Origin: Methylobacterium adhaesivum
Lineage (GTDB): Bacteria; Pseudomonadota; Alphaproteobacteria; Rhizobiales; Beijerinckiaceae
Direction of reading: 5' to 3'
DNA: 64,000 nucleotides
Assembly (NCBI RefSeq): GCF_022179065.1
Contig: NZ_BPQD01000008.1
Span: forward strand, 102,117-166,116
Shown: piece by piece, positions 54,719 to 64,000 of the stretch
Position numbering within the stretch: position 1 is the stretch's first letter
Layout of the letters: each line of letters starts with the position of its first letter
Position numbers and translations under genes: made by a program
Notes under the pieces: generated by a model
Seen by the model: the letters and a program-made list of their open reading frames with translations, nothing else
Told to the model about the DNA's origin: nothing
Database searches by the model: none

Positions 54719-56119
54719 CTACGAAACCGCCTCGCTCCGGCGCTGACCAGACACCTCGGCGCCGGCATCCGGCGCGAGTCGGCGGAAGGCGAACACCGAC
54801 AGGGCCGAAATCGCCGCGACGGCGAAGAAAGCGAACGCGAAATCCTCCGCCTGGATCGCCGTACGCCCATGCCAGCCGGCGGCGCCCTCGAGGGCGAGCG
54901 CCCCGAACGAGACACCGAGGCTGAGGGACAATTGCTGGGCAACGCTGGCGAGGCTGGTGCCGGCGCTCATGTCCCTGGCCTCGAGGTCGGCATACGCGAT
55001 GGCGTTGACGCAGGTGAACTGCAGGGACCGCACGCAGCCGCCGAGCAGCAGGACGCAGACGATGACCGCGTGCGGGGTCTCGGCCGTGAAAAGGCCGTTC
55101 ACCGCGAGAAAGCCGGAAGCCACGACGGCGTTGACGAGCATCACGGGCCGGAAGCCGTAGGTGCGCAGGATGCGCGGCCCGACGAGCTTGATCAGGAGGG
55201 CGCCGGCCGCCGCCGCGAAGGTGAGCAGACCCGATTGCAGGGGATCGAGGCCGAACCCGATCTGCAGCATCAGGGGCAGCAGGAACGGGATCGCCCCGGT
55301 GCCGATGCGAAACAGGCTGCCCCCCGTCACCGCCGCGCGAAACGTCGGGTAGCGCAGGAGATCGAGGCGGATCACCGGATGCGCCACGCGCCGCGAATGC
55401 TGGAGGTAGAGCGCGAGCAGCACGATTCCGGCGGCGAGGCATCCCCACGAGACGCCCTCCGGCAGGAGGTGGCGGCCCGTCGAGGCGAGCCCGAGCATCA
55501 GGACGGCGAGCCCCAGGCCCGAGAGCAGAAACCCCACGACGTCGAGGGGCGGCCGGGAGGGCTCGCGCACGTTCTCGAAATAGACGCTCGCGAGCCAGAT
55601 CCCCATGAGCCCGATGGGGATGTTGATGAGGAAGATCCAGCGCCAGTCGAGATAGGTCGTGATCAGGCCGCCGAGCGGCGGTCCCATGATCGGACCGATG
55701 AGGGCGGGGATCGTCAGATACGCAAGGGCGCTGACGAGTTCACTCTTCGGCACGCTGCGCAGGATGACGAGGCGACCCACCGGCACCATCATCGCGCCGC
55801 CAAGACCCTGGAAGAAACGGGCCGCGACGAAACCCGCAAGGGAATTCGAGGCTGCGCAGGCCAGGGACCCGGCCATGAAGACCCCAAGCGCCACCCGGAA
55901 CACGGTGCGGGCGCCGTAACGGTCGGCGATCCATCCACTGATCGGAATGAAGATCGCGAGGCTCACGAGATAGGCCGTGAGCGCGAGCTTGAGGGCGATG
56001 GGATCCTCACCAAGACTTCGCGCGATGGCGGGCAAGGCCGTGGCGATCACCGTCGCGTCGGTGTTCTCCATGAACAGGGCGGTGGCGACGACGAGGGGGA
56101 CGATCTGAGACGGGCGCAT
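54719..56119 (-). CDS. MFS transporter, DHA2 type (14 helices)
   Basis: Protein of 466 residues from the preferred ATG (MRPSQIVPLVVATALFMEN); a longer frame adds 32 non-conserved residues. Motifs: MENTDATVIATALPAIARSL (helix 1), GWIADRYGARTVF (motif A), RFFQGLGGAMMVPVGRLVI (motif B) and GPIMGPPLGGLITTYLDWRWIFLINIPIG, which are standard for DHA2 drug:proton antiporters. No membrane-fusion partner lies next to it, unlike the EmrAB pair at 13-16 kb. Substrate unknown. Confidence 0.88.
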   Translation of the reverse strand: MRPSQIVPLVVATALFMENTDATVIATALPAIARSLGEDPIALKLALTAYLVSLAIFIPISGWIADRYGARTVFRVALGVFMAGSLACAASNSLAGFVAARFFQGLGGAMMVPVGRLVILRSVPKSELVSALAYLTIPALIGPIMGPPLGGLITTYLDWRWIFLINIPIGLMGIWLASVYFENVREPSRPPLDVVGFLLSGLGLAVLMLGLASTGRHLLPEGVSWGCLAAGIVLLALYLQHSRRVAHPVIRLDLLRYPTFRAAVTGGSLFRIGTGAIPFLLPLMLQIGFGLDPLQSGLLTFAAAAGALLIKLVGPRILRTYGFRPVMLVNAVVASGFLAVNGLFTAETPHAVIVCVLLLGGCVRSLQFTCVNAIAYADLEARDMSAGTSLASVAQQLSLSLGVSFGALALEGAAGWHGRTAIQAEDFAFAFFAVAAISALSVFAFRRLAPDAGAEVSGQRRSEAVS

Positions 56120-56430
56120 CGGAGGGCAACAAGTCCCCGAAGCGGGCTCGGGTTGCGTCTCGTCCCGAGAAAGTTCGCGCAAGCGCGGCGGAACCCAGCG
56201 TTCGTTGCCGGACAATGGAGGAAACGATGGCTCGCGAGGGCGTTCCGGCGGCGTGGCACTTGCGCCACAGGCAGCCGACGCCGTCGCGACGATCGGCCGA
56301 ATACCTTTCCACGGTGTCGTCGGCCCCGCTAAGCTGGTGCCTATACGAACGGCCTTGCGTAGGTCGCGGACGTCCGCGTCCCGAACGTCCGCAAAGGCCG
56401 GTTCTCCTGTTCTTCCGTCAAGGTTCCTGG
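56120..56430. promoter_or_regulatory. 311-base divergent spacer between an MFS gene and a lipoprotein gene
   Basis: The region must hold the promoters for both divergent genes. It contains no recognisable gene. No clear inverted repeat of operator type was found, so local regulation is not apparent. Confidence 0.4.
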
Positions 56431-57315
56431 ATGCCCTCGCGCTTCGAATGTCGTCTCAGGGTGCCGGGCATGACCGCCGGCCTGGCCCTGCTCCTCGCCA
56501 TGGCCGGCTGTGGCACGGTTGTGCTGAACGATTCCGGCTCGCTCACCCGCTACGACCGCCTCGTGAATAGCGAGGAGGTCGCGACCCGGGCCAAGCTCTA
56601 CATCGACCGTGCCGCCATGGCCGCCGCCCGCACGGTACGGATCATTCCGACGTCGTTCCCCGAGGCCGTCTCGGGCCCCGGCCTGACGCCGACGGAACGC
56701 CGCCTCGTGGCCAATGCCGCCGACCGGGCCCTCTGCTACGAGCTGTCCCTGCGCTACGACGTGGTCTCGGGCCGGAAGGCCGATCTCACCGTGCGTGCCG
56801 CCGTGACCCGGATCGAGCTCACCGGCCTGCCGGCGGCGGGCGCCACCATCGCCACCTCGGCGGGGGTCAGCATCGCGTCGCAGGCGGGCGTCGGTTTCGC
56901 CACATCCGTCGGCCGAATCCCGATCCCGCGCATCCCCATCGGTCTGGGAAGCCTCACCATCGAGGCCGAAGCCCTCGACGGGCGCCACGAACAGCGCGCC
57001 GCCATGGTCTGGGGCGGGGCCGCCAACTCGTTCACGAGTCAGCCGCGCTTCTCCCCCATCTCCGATGCCTACGACCTCGCCGGCGAGTTCGGGCAGGATT
57101 GGGGCGGCTATCTCGCCACCGGCGTCGATCCGTTCAAGGCGCCGCTCGCGATCCCGAGCTACGACCGCATCCGCATCACCACCCTCGGCGAAGCGCCCCT
57201 CGACCCCGATTGCGAGGCGTTCGGCCGCGCGCCGGGCTTCGACGGCATCGCGGCCGACTATATCGGCCTGCCGCCGGAATACACCGACAAGGGGCCGGCC
57301 GCGCGGGTCAACTGA
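56431..57315 (+). CDS. DUF3313-like lipoprotein
   Basis: Precursor of 294 residues. A lipoprotein signal sequence (LALLLAMAGC, cysteine at about residue 27) is followed by a domain with LVNSEEVATRAKLYIDRAAM and an exposed beta-rich part (GLTPTERRLVANAADRALCYEL). The pattern (Y-D-R-L near the start, periplasmic lipoprotein, NAADRAL) resembles DUF3313 proteins, mostly of unknown function. A glycine/serine-rich stretch (AAGATIATSAGVSIASQAGVG) near residue 135 is predicted to be flexible. A hairpin follows the stop codon. Confidence 0.75.
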   Translation: MPSRFECRLRVPGMTAGLALLLAMAGCGTVVLNDSGSLTRYDRLVNSEEVATRAKLYIDRAAMAAARTVRIIPTSFPEAVSGPGLTPTERRLVANAADRALCYELSLRYDVVSGRKADLTVRAAVTRIELTGLPAAGATIATSAGVSIASQAGVGFATSVGRIPIPRIPIGLGSLTIEAEALDGRHEQRAAMVWGGAANSFTSQPRFSPISDAYDLAGEFGQDWGGYLATGVDPFKAPLAIPSYDRIRITTLGEAPLDPDCEAFGRAPGFDGIAADYIGLPPEYTDKGPAARVN

Positions 57316-57323
57316 CGCGGCCG

Positions 57324-57341
57324 CCCGGCCCTGGGGCCGGG
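57324..57341 (+). terminator. Hairpin after the DUF3313-like gene
   Basis: CCCGGCC pairs with GGCCGGG around a short loop, 8 bases after the stop codon. No U tract. It probably separates this gene from guaB. Confidence 0.45.
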
Positions 57342-57450
57342 AGACGTGGCGCCGTGAGCCATGCGGCCGGGGGATATCCCCCCGCCGCACACCGATTCCG
57401 CCTTTGCGCGTGTCGGGCCCGCATGATACTGGCCCGTGCCAACTCGATGA

Positions 57451-58983
<1,533 letters not shown>

Positions 58984-59009
58984 CGGCGCCGGACAACAAG
59001 GATCGTCCC

Positions 59010-59945
59010 ATGCGCGTGCTCGTCGTCGGCGCCGGTGCCACCGGTGGATACTTTGGGGCCCGTCTCGCCGAGATCGGCCGGGACGTGACCTTCCTCGTGC
59101 GCCCGGCCCGCGCGGACAAGCTCGCGGCGTCGGGCCTGCGGGTGAAGAGCCCGCACGGCGACCTCACGATCCCAGCCCCGAAGACCGTCACGGCGACGGG
59201 GCTCGACGCGGCCGAGCCCTTCGACCTCGTGTTCCTGAGCTGCAAGGCCTACGACCTCGAGGGGGCGCTGACCGATGTCGCCCCCGCCATCGGGCCGAAC
59301 ACGGCGATCCTGCCCGTGCTCAACGGCCTGCGCCATCTCGATGTCCTCGACGCCCGGTTCGGCGCGGACCGCGTGCTCGGCGGCACCTGCGCCATCGCGG
59401 CCACCCTCGGGGCGGACGGCACCGTCCACCAGATGAACGACCTGCACACGCTCACCTACGGAGAGCGCGACGGCAGCCTGTCGCCGCGCATCGAGGCCAT
59501 CGACGCCCTGATGCAGGGCGCCACCTTCGAGCCGCGCCTCAGCCGGACCATGCTGCTGGAGATGTGGGAGAAGTGGACGTTTCTCGCGACCCTCGCCGGA
59601 TCGACCTGCCTTATGCGGGCCACCATCGGCGACATCGTCGCGGCGCCGGGCGGCCGGGCGTTCATCGAGGCCCTGCTGGAGGAATGCCGGGGCATCGCGG
59701 AAGCGTCCGGCCATGCGCCGCGTGAGAAATTCTTGGCCCGCACCCGCGCCACCCTGACGGCGGAGGGCTCCGGTTTCACCGCCTCGATGCTGCGCGACAT
59801 CGAGAACGGCGCCCGGATCGAGGCCGACCAGATCATCGGCGATCTCATCGCGCGGGCACCCGGCGCGGCCGGGCACCCGATGCTCGACCGCCTTCTGACG
59901 CACCTCAAAGCCTACGAGACCCGTCGCGCCCGCGAAAGTGCATAG
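59010..59945 (+). CDS. Ketopantoate reductase-family protein (ApbA/PanE)
   Basis: NADPH-dependent reductase of 311 residues from the preferred ATG (MRVLVVGAGATGGYFGARL), which has an AAGGAT site ahead. The Rossmann motif GAGATGGYFGARLAEIG, the FDLVFLSCKAYDLEGAL segment and the C-terminal domain with MLRDIENGARIEADQIIGDL are signatures of the PanE family, including the lysine in CKAYDLE. Alphaproteobacteria often have several such proteins, and it may not be the true PanE of pantothenate synthesis. It is co-directional with guaB. Confidence 0.88.
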   Translation: MRVLVVGAGATGGYFGARLAEIGRDVTFLVRPARADKLAASGLRVKSPHGDLTIPAPKTVTATGLDAAEPFDLVFLSCKAYDLEGALTDVAPAIGPNTAILPVLNGLRHLDVLDARFGADRVLGGTCAIAATLGADGTVHQMNDLHTLTYGERDGSLSPRIEAIDALMQGATFEPRLSRTMLLEMWEKWTFLATLAGSTCLMRATIGDIVAAPGGRAFIEALLEECRGIAEASGHAPREKFLARTRATLTAEGSGFTASMLRDIENGARIEADQIIGDLIARAPGAAGHPMLDRLLTHLKAYETRRARESA

Positions 59946-59964
59946 GTCCTGCTGAAATCCGGGT

Positions 59965-60029
59965 TTCCGAAGGGATCATCCCTTCGGCGGGTGTCGGGCA
60001 GAGCCCGACGAAGACCCCAGGGCTCTGCC
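59965..60029. repeat. Dispersed intergenic repeat, copy 2
   Basis: The 39 bases 59972-60010 are identical to 17038-17076, followed by the shared CCCAGGGCTCTGCC (60016-60029). Here it continues into an inverted repeat (CCAGGGCTCTGCCCTGG, 60017-60033) and a GAAGGGCCAAGCCCTTC hairpin (60040-60056), so copy 2 looks more complete than copy 1. Confidence 0.85.
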
Positions 60030-60066
60030 CTGGACCCGCGAAGGGCCAAGCCCTTCGAAGCCGAAC

Positions 60067-60231
60067 TCAGTAGCGCGGGCCGGGCGGCGGCGGGTTGCCG
60101 TATTCGAGCTGCGTCTTCGCGTCCGGGCGACGCGGCGGCGGGGTTGGATCGACGGCCGCCGGCGCCGTCGCGCAGGCGGCGACAAACAGCATCATGAGGC
60201 CGGCTAGGCCGAGATGGATGACGGAGGGCAT
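60067..60231 (-). CDS. Small lipoprotein (54 residues)
   Basis: A short frame coding for a likely lipoprotein: signal peptide with LMMLFVAACATAP (lipobox AAC, cysteine near residue 20) and a proline-rich tail of about 34 residues (PTPPPRRPDAKTQLEYGNPP). Short lipoproteins of this design are common in Rhizobiales genomes. The start codon ATG fits the signal peptide. It lies on the opposite strand between PanE-like and RsmB-type genes. Function unknown. Confidence 0.6.
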   Translation of the reverse strand: MPSVIHLGLAGLMMLFVAACATAPAAVDPTPPPRRPDAKTQLEYGNPPPPGPRY

Positions 60232-60314
60232 GGGGTTCTCTAAGCTCCGGGCGCCGGACAAGTCGGCCCCGCCTTCGTTCTGACGCGACATCCCGCCGAA
60301 AGCTCGACCGACTT

Positions 60315-61688
60315 GTGACCCTGCCCCGGCCCAAGCGTGGCCGTATCGCGGCGCCGGCCGCAACCGTAAGGATTCCGACCCTGACGCCCCCCGCCCGCCT
60401 TTCAGCCGCCATCGAAGTCCTCGCCGACATCGCCGCGCGCCGCCGCCCCGCCGCCGATGCCCTCAAGGATTGGGGCCTCGCCCACCGCTTTGCCGGCTCC
60501 GGCGACCGCGCGGCCATCGCCAGCCTCGTGTACGATGCCCTGCGCCGGCGCGCCTCGGCCGCCTGGATCATGGACGAGGACAGCCCCCGCGCCCTCGTGG
60601 CCGGCATGCTGCGCCTTCAGTACGGCCTTGCCGCCCCCACCATCGCGGGCCTGTTCTCGGGCGAGCGCTTCGCGCCGGAGCCCCTGTCCGAGTACGAGCG
60701 CTCCCGTCTCGCCGACGCGACGCTGGCGGACGCCCCCGACCATGTCGCCGGCGACGTGCCCGAATGGGTGCTGCCCGCCCTCGCGAAAACCTTCGGCCCC
60801 GCCCTCCTCGACGAGGCCCGGGCCCTGGGACGCCGGGCACCCCTCGACATCCGGATCAACACGCTCAAGCACAGCCGCGAAGCGGCCATGGGCGAGTTGA
60901 ATCATCTCGCGCCCAAGGCGACGCCGCATGCCCCCAACGGCCTGCGCATCCCCATCGGCGAGGACGGCCGCGGCCCGGCGCTCCATGTCGAGCCCGAATT
61001 CTTGGACGGCTGGTACGAGATTCAGGACGAGGGCTCGCAGCTCGCGAGCCTCCTGTCCGGGGCGCGCCCCGGCGAGACCATCGTCGACCTCTGCGCCGGG
61101 GGCGGCGGCAAGACCCTGAGCCTCGCCGCGATGATGAACAACGAGGGCCGCCTGGTCGCGAGCGACGACGATCCGCGCCGGCTCGCTCCCATCCACGAGC
61201 GCCTGCGCCGGGCCGGGGCCCAGGCCGAGGTTCGGACACCCCGGGGCGGCCGCGCCCGCACCGACGTCCTCGGCGACCTCGACGGCACGGCCGACCGCGT
61301 GCTGGTGGATGCCCCCTGCACGGGATCGGGCACCTGGCGCCGCAACCCCGACGCCAAGTGGCGCATGCGTCCCGGCGCCCTCGCCGCGCGCGTCAACGAA
61401 CAGGCGGCGGTCCTCGACCGGGCCGGCGCCTTGGCCCGGCCGGGCGGGCGCATCACCTACGTCACCTGCTCCCTGATCCCCGACGAGAACGACGCTGCCA
61501 TCGCGGGCTTCCTCAGCCGAACGGGCGAAGCCTTCCGGGTGATTCCGGCCACCGAGGTTGTGGCTGCGGCCAAACCCGATCTCGCGCCCTTCGTGCGCTT
61601 CACCGATCACGGCCTGCAGATGAGCCCGGCCCTGACCGGAACGGATGGATTCTACGTCGCCACCCTGGAGCGCCGGTCGGGCAGTTGA
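60315..61688 (+). CDS. RsmB/NOP-family 16S rRNA m5C methyltransferase
   Basis: SAM-dependent RNA cytosine methyltransferase of 457 residues. An N-terminal NusB-like RNA-binding part (about 30-140) is followed by the Fmu-type methyltransferase domain: EPEFLDGWYEIQDEGSQLAS, VDLCAGGGGKTLSL (SAM motif I), VLVDAPCTGSGTWRRNPDAKW (catalytic PC region) and ITYVTCSLIPDENDA (second cysteine). GTG start. It stands between guaB and guaA, as in many Rhizobiales. RsmB (C967) is the best guess; RsmF-type is less likely. Confidence 0.92.
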   Translation: MTLPRPKRGRIAAPAATVRIPTLTPPARLSAAIEVLADIAARRRPAADALKDWGLAHRFAGSGDRAAIASLVYDALRRRASAAWIMDEDSPRALVAGMLRLQYGLAAPTIAGLFSGERFAPEPLSEYERSRLADATLADAPDHVAGDVPEWVLPALAKTFGPALLDEARALGRRAPLDIRINTLKHSREAAMGELNHLAPKATPHAPNGLRIPIGEDGRGPALHVEPEFLDGWYEIQDEGSQLASLLSGARPGETIVDLCAGGGGKTLSLAAMMNNEGRLVASDDDPRRLAPIHERLRRAGAQAEVRTPRGGRARTDVLGDLDGTADRVLVDAPCTGSGTWRRNPDAKWRMRPGALAARVNEQAAVLDRAGALARPGGRITYVTCSLIPDENDAAIAGFLSRTGEAFRVIPATEVVAAAKPDLAPFVRFTDHGLQMSPALTGTDGFYVATLERRSGS

Positions 61689-61848
61689 GCCGGTGTCATG
61701 AAACGTTCGGTCTCGGACGGCTCGCGGTCCGAGAGCCATGGCAAGACGGGGGTTTCAGGGGAGACATCCGCCGCATCCCCAGCCGATCGGGGCCGGCGGG
61801 GCGGACACTCCGTTGCACCGCGCCGATGCGTCGTCTAACTCCGGTTCC

Positions 61849-63405
61849 ATGAATACCGACCACGACAAGATCCTCATCGTCGATTTCGGCTCCCAGGTGA
61901 CGCAACTCATCGCGCGGCGTGTGCGCGAAGAGGGCGTCTATTGCGAGATCGTCCCCTTCACGAAGGCGGCCGAAGCCTTCACCGAGAGCCGCCCCAAGGG
62001 CGTCATCCTCTCGGGCGGCCCCGAATCGGTCACCACGGATGCCTCGCCGCGGACCCCCCAGATCGTGTTCGATTCGGGCGTTCCCGTTTTCGGCATCTGC
62101 TACGGTCAGCAGACCATGGCGGCCCAGCTCGGGGGCGAGGTCGAGGCCGGGCATCACGCCGAGTTCGGGCGCGCCGAGATCGAGATCCTGTCGGACTGTC
62201 CCCTGTTCAAGGGCGTCTGGCATGTGGGCGAGCACTACCCGGTGTGGATGAGCCACGGCGACCGGGTCACGAAGCTTCCCGACGGCTTCACCACCGTGGC
62301 CATGTCGCCGAACGCGCCGTTCGCGGCGGTGGCCGACGAATCGCGGCACTACTACGCGGTGCAATTCCACCCGGAGGTCGCCCACACCCCGCACGGCGCC
62401 CTGCTCATCCGCAACTTCGTGCGCGACATCGCCGGCTGTACCGGCGACTGGACCATGGGGGCCTACCGCGAGGAGGCCATTGCGAAGATCCGCGAGCAGG
62501 TCGGCGCCGAGAAGGTGATCTGCGGCCTGTCGGGCGGTGTCGATTCCTCCGTGGCGGCGGTCCTGATTCACGAAGCCATCGGCGATCAGCTCACTTGCGT
62601 GTTCGTGGATCACGGCCTCCTGCGCATGGGTGAGGCCGACGAGGTCGTGCGCCTGTTCCGGGATCACTACAACATCCCCCTCGTGCACGTTCAGGCCCAG
62701 GAGTTGTTCCTCGGCGAACTCGAGGGCGTCAGCGACCCGGAGATCAAGCGCAAGACCATCGGTCGCCTGTTCATCGACGTGTTCGACGCCGAGGCGAAGA
62801 AGATCGGTGGCGCCAAGTTCCTGGCGCAGGGCACCCTCTATCCCGACGTGATCGAGAGCGTGTCGTTCACGGGCGGTCCCTCGGTCACCATCAAGAGCCA
62901 CCACAATGTCGGCGGCCTGCCCGAGCGCATGAACATGCAGCTCGTCGAGCCCCTGCGGGAATTATTCAAGGACGAGGTGCGGGTGCTCGGCAAGGAACTC
63001 GGCCTGCCGGAGGCCTTCGTCGGCCGTCATCCTTTCCCGGGTCCAGGCCTCGCCATCCGCTGCCCCGGCACCATCACGGGCGAGAAGCTCGATGCCTTGC
63101 GCAAGGCCGATGCAATCTACCTCGACGAGATCCGTAAGGCGGGTCTCTACGACACCATTTGGCAGGCTTTCGCGGTGATCCTGCCGGTGAAGACCGTGGG
63201 CGTGATGGGCGACGGGCGGACCTACGACCACGTCTGTGCCCTGCGGGCCGTCACCTCCGTCGACGGCATGACGGCGGATTTCTACCCCTTCGACATGGCC
63301 TTCCTCGGCCGGGTCGCGACCCGCATCATTAACGAGGTCAAGGGCATCAACCGCGTGACCTACGACATCACCTCGAAGCCCCCCGGCACCATCGAGTGGG
63401 AGTGA
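61849..63405 (+). CDS. guaA: GMP synthase (glutamine-hydrolysing)
   Basis: Converts XMP to GMP. From ATG ([19 protein letters not shown]) the protein has 518 residues. The class I glutaminase domain has the cysteine in [17 protein letters not shown] (near residue 85) and the histidine/glutamate in [15 protein letters not shown]. The ATP-pyrophosphatase P-loop is [14 protein letters not shown] near residue 230 and the C-terminal dimerisation domain ends in KPPGTIEWE. Together with guaB it completes the GMP branch; a terminator hairpin follows. Confidence 0.97.
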   Translation: MNTDHDKILIVDFGSQVTQLIARRVREEGVYCEIVPFTKAAEAFTESRPKGVILSGGPESVTTDASPRTPQIVFDSGVPVFGICYGQQTMAAQLGGEVEAGHHAEFGRAEIEILSDCPLFKGVWHVGEHYPVWMSHGDRVTKLPDGFTTVAMSPNAPFAAVADESRHYYAVQFHPEVAHTPHGALLIRNFVRDIAGCTGDWTMGAYREEAIAKIREQVGAEKVICGLSGGVDSSVAAVLIHEAIGDQLTCVFVDHGLLRMGEADEVVRLFRDHYNIPLVHVQAQELFLGELEGVSDPEIKRKTIGRLFIDVFDAEAKKIGGAKFLAQGTLYPDVIESVSFTGGPSVTIKSHHNVGGLPERMNMQLVEPLRELFKDEVRVLGKELGLPEAFVGRHPFPGPGLAIRCPGTITGEKLDALRKADAIYLDEIRKAGLYDTIWQAFAVILPVKTVGVMGDGRTYDHVCALRAVTSVDGMTADFYPFDMAFLGRVATRIINEVKGINRVTYDITSKPPGTIEWE

Positions 63406-63446
63406 GGCGTCGGCGCTGACGCAGCGTCCTCGAAGGTATTGCTTGC

Positions 63447-63481
63447 GAAGGGCCGGTTCCGACATGTCGGGCCGGCCCTTC
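63447..63481 (+). terminator. Terminator after guaA
   Basis: GAAGGGCCGG and CCGGCCCTTC form a perfect 10-bp stem, followed by TGTTT. The loop itself contains the palindrome CCGACATGTCGG (63459-63470), so a longer cruciform can form. It lies 42 bases after the guaA stop. Confidence 0.8.
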
Positions 63482-63854
63482 TGTTTGCCCGAGCGGATGG
63501 TGTCCACGTGATCGGCCCGCCCCCCCGTCATCCCGGGCCCGCGAAGCGGGACCCGGGATTCAGAACCGCAGGACGCGCAGAATCCGAGGCCTCGGTTGGA
63601 GCGGACTGCGACACGCCTTCCGCGTGAAAGCGATGGCGAAGCCGAATGTGACTGTCTCGTCCTTTTACCGACCTCGGTCCGCTCGTAACATGAGCGACGG
63701 CCAGCACTCTCGGGTCCGACGTTGCCCGCGCAAAGCCCCCTCCCCTCGCGGGGATCGATCCGTGGTTTCTCAGCCGGCAGATCTTCGTCCATGACCAGCC
63801 CTGAAACGCCGAAAGCCCCCACCGAGACGGTAAGGGCTTTCGAGATCGTTGATT
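63482..63854. other. 373-base spacer before the tRNA gene
   Basis: No gene was recognised. It contains one REP-like palindrome at 63531-63558 and otherwise shows no ordered structure. It lies downstream of the tRNA on the minus strand, so the tRNA terminator is expected near 63820-63840: TTTCGGCGTT-like T runs are absent, but AAAGCCC and GGGCTTT at 63811-63840 form a possible hairpin (GAAAGCCC...GGGCTTTC). Confidence 0.45.
63531..63558. repeat. REP-like intergenic palindrome
   Basis: TCCCGGG-CCCGC-GAA-GCGGG-A-CCCGGGA is a near-perfect stem with 12 paired bases. The context GTCATCCCGGG...CCCGGGATTCAGA is the form of the repetitive extragenic palindromes that are very common in Methylobacterium and other alphaproteobacterial genomes. 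Only one copy lies in this window. Confidence 0.75.
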
Positions 63855-63931
<77 letters not shown>

Positions 63932-64000
63932 CCAGGGTGTTTGCCGTTTAGGCAAAGGGGGATCGTTTTGAGGGGATGGTTATGATGTGCTGTGCAGGTC

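Noticed and set aside
54869-56332. 487-codon plus-strand frame opposite the DHA2 MFS gene
   Set aside because: Composition of a shadow frame; the transporter on the minus strand shows conserved motifs.
63439-63627. 62-codon frame after guaA
   Set aside because: It runs through the guaA terminator and a REP-like palindrome, so it is not likely to be coding.

Overview
This is a GC-rich (roughly two-thirds or more G+C by eye), densely packed chromosomal segment of an alphaproteobacterium. It is most likely a member of the Methylobacteriaceae (Methylobacterium/Methylorubrum group). Four observations support this: the gene order rpsB-tsf-pyrH-frr-uppS-cdsA-dxr-rseP-bamA-lpxD-fabZ-lpxA-lpxI-lpxB-gltA; the use of LpxI rather than LpxH; ribosomal protein S2 with the long alphaproteobacterial C-terminal extension; and a small DHFR-like protein that looks like dihydromethanopterin reductase (DmrA), an enzyme of tetrahydromethanopterin-linked C1 metabolism. 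The taxonomic call is inference; no 16S rRNA lies in the window.

Layout. (1) 1-3.5 kb: 3' part of gltX, gltA, a decayed dapA-like fragment and a small membrane protein. (2) 3.6-29.7 kb: a long minus-strand housekeeping block. Read in the direction of transcription it runs pdxJ-acpS-lepB-rnc-era, rsmC-like methyltransferase, rsuA-like pseudouridine synthase, rpsB-tsf-pyrH-frr-uppS-cdsA-dxr, then rseP-bamA-lpxD and fabZ-lpxA-lpxI-lpxB. It links translation, nucleotide supply, isoprenoid and phospholipid precursors, outer-membrane protein assembly and lipid A synthesis. Two accessory insertions break it: an EmrAB-type efflux operon with a divergent TetR gene (13.4-17.0 kb, with two perfect palindromic operators) between dxr and rseP, and a Crp/Fnr-like regulator (7.35-8.08 kb) between lpxD and fabZ. 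(3) 29.8-43.4 kb: a plus-strand block with a PH-domain protein, PepSY protein, MgtC-like protein, rpsF-rpsR-DUF2232-rplI, dnaB, alr, radA, cvpA, purF, an SDR, dmrA and a YbdK-type ligase. (4) 43.4-57.3 kb: a more mixed region with a DUF2235 hydrolase, der and its TPR partner, an NnrU-like protein, a secreted protein of unknown function, a DUF779/aldehyde dehydrogenase pair, a class C beta-lactamase-fold lipoprotein, two MFS transporters, a DoxX-like protein and a DUF3313 lipoprotein. (5) 57.5-63.9 kb: guaB, a ketopantoate reductase-like gene, rsmB-type methyltransferase, guaA and the initiator tRNA.

No CRISPR array, transposase, integrase, phage gene or rRNA was seen. I found no wholly new multi-gene system. 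The most interesting material is the two insertions in the otherwise conserved envelope cluster, the duplicated palindromic operator, a dispersed 39-bp repeat shared by two distant spacers, a nested palindrome before rplI, several strong hairpins between the genes of the rpsB-bamA cluster, a 72-bp tail-to-tail overlap of der with a DUF2235 gene, and an orphan secreted protein of about 390 residues.
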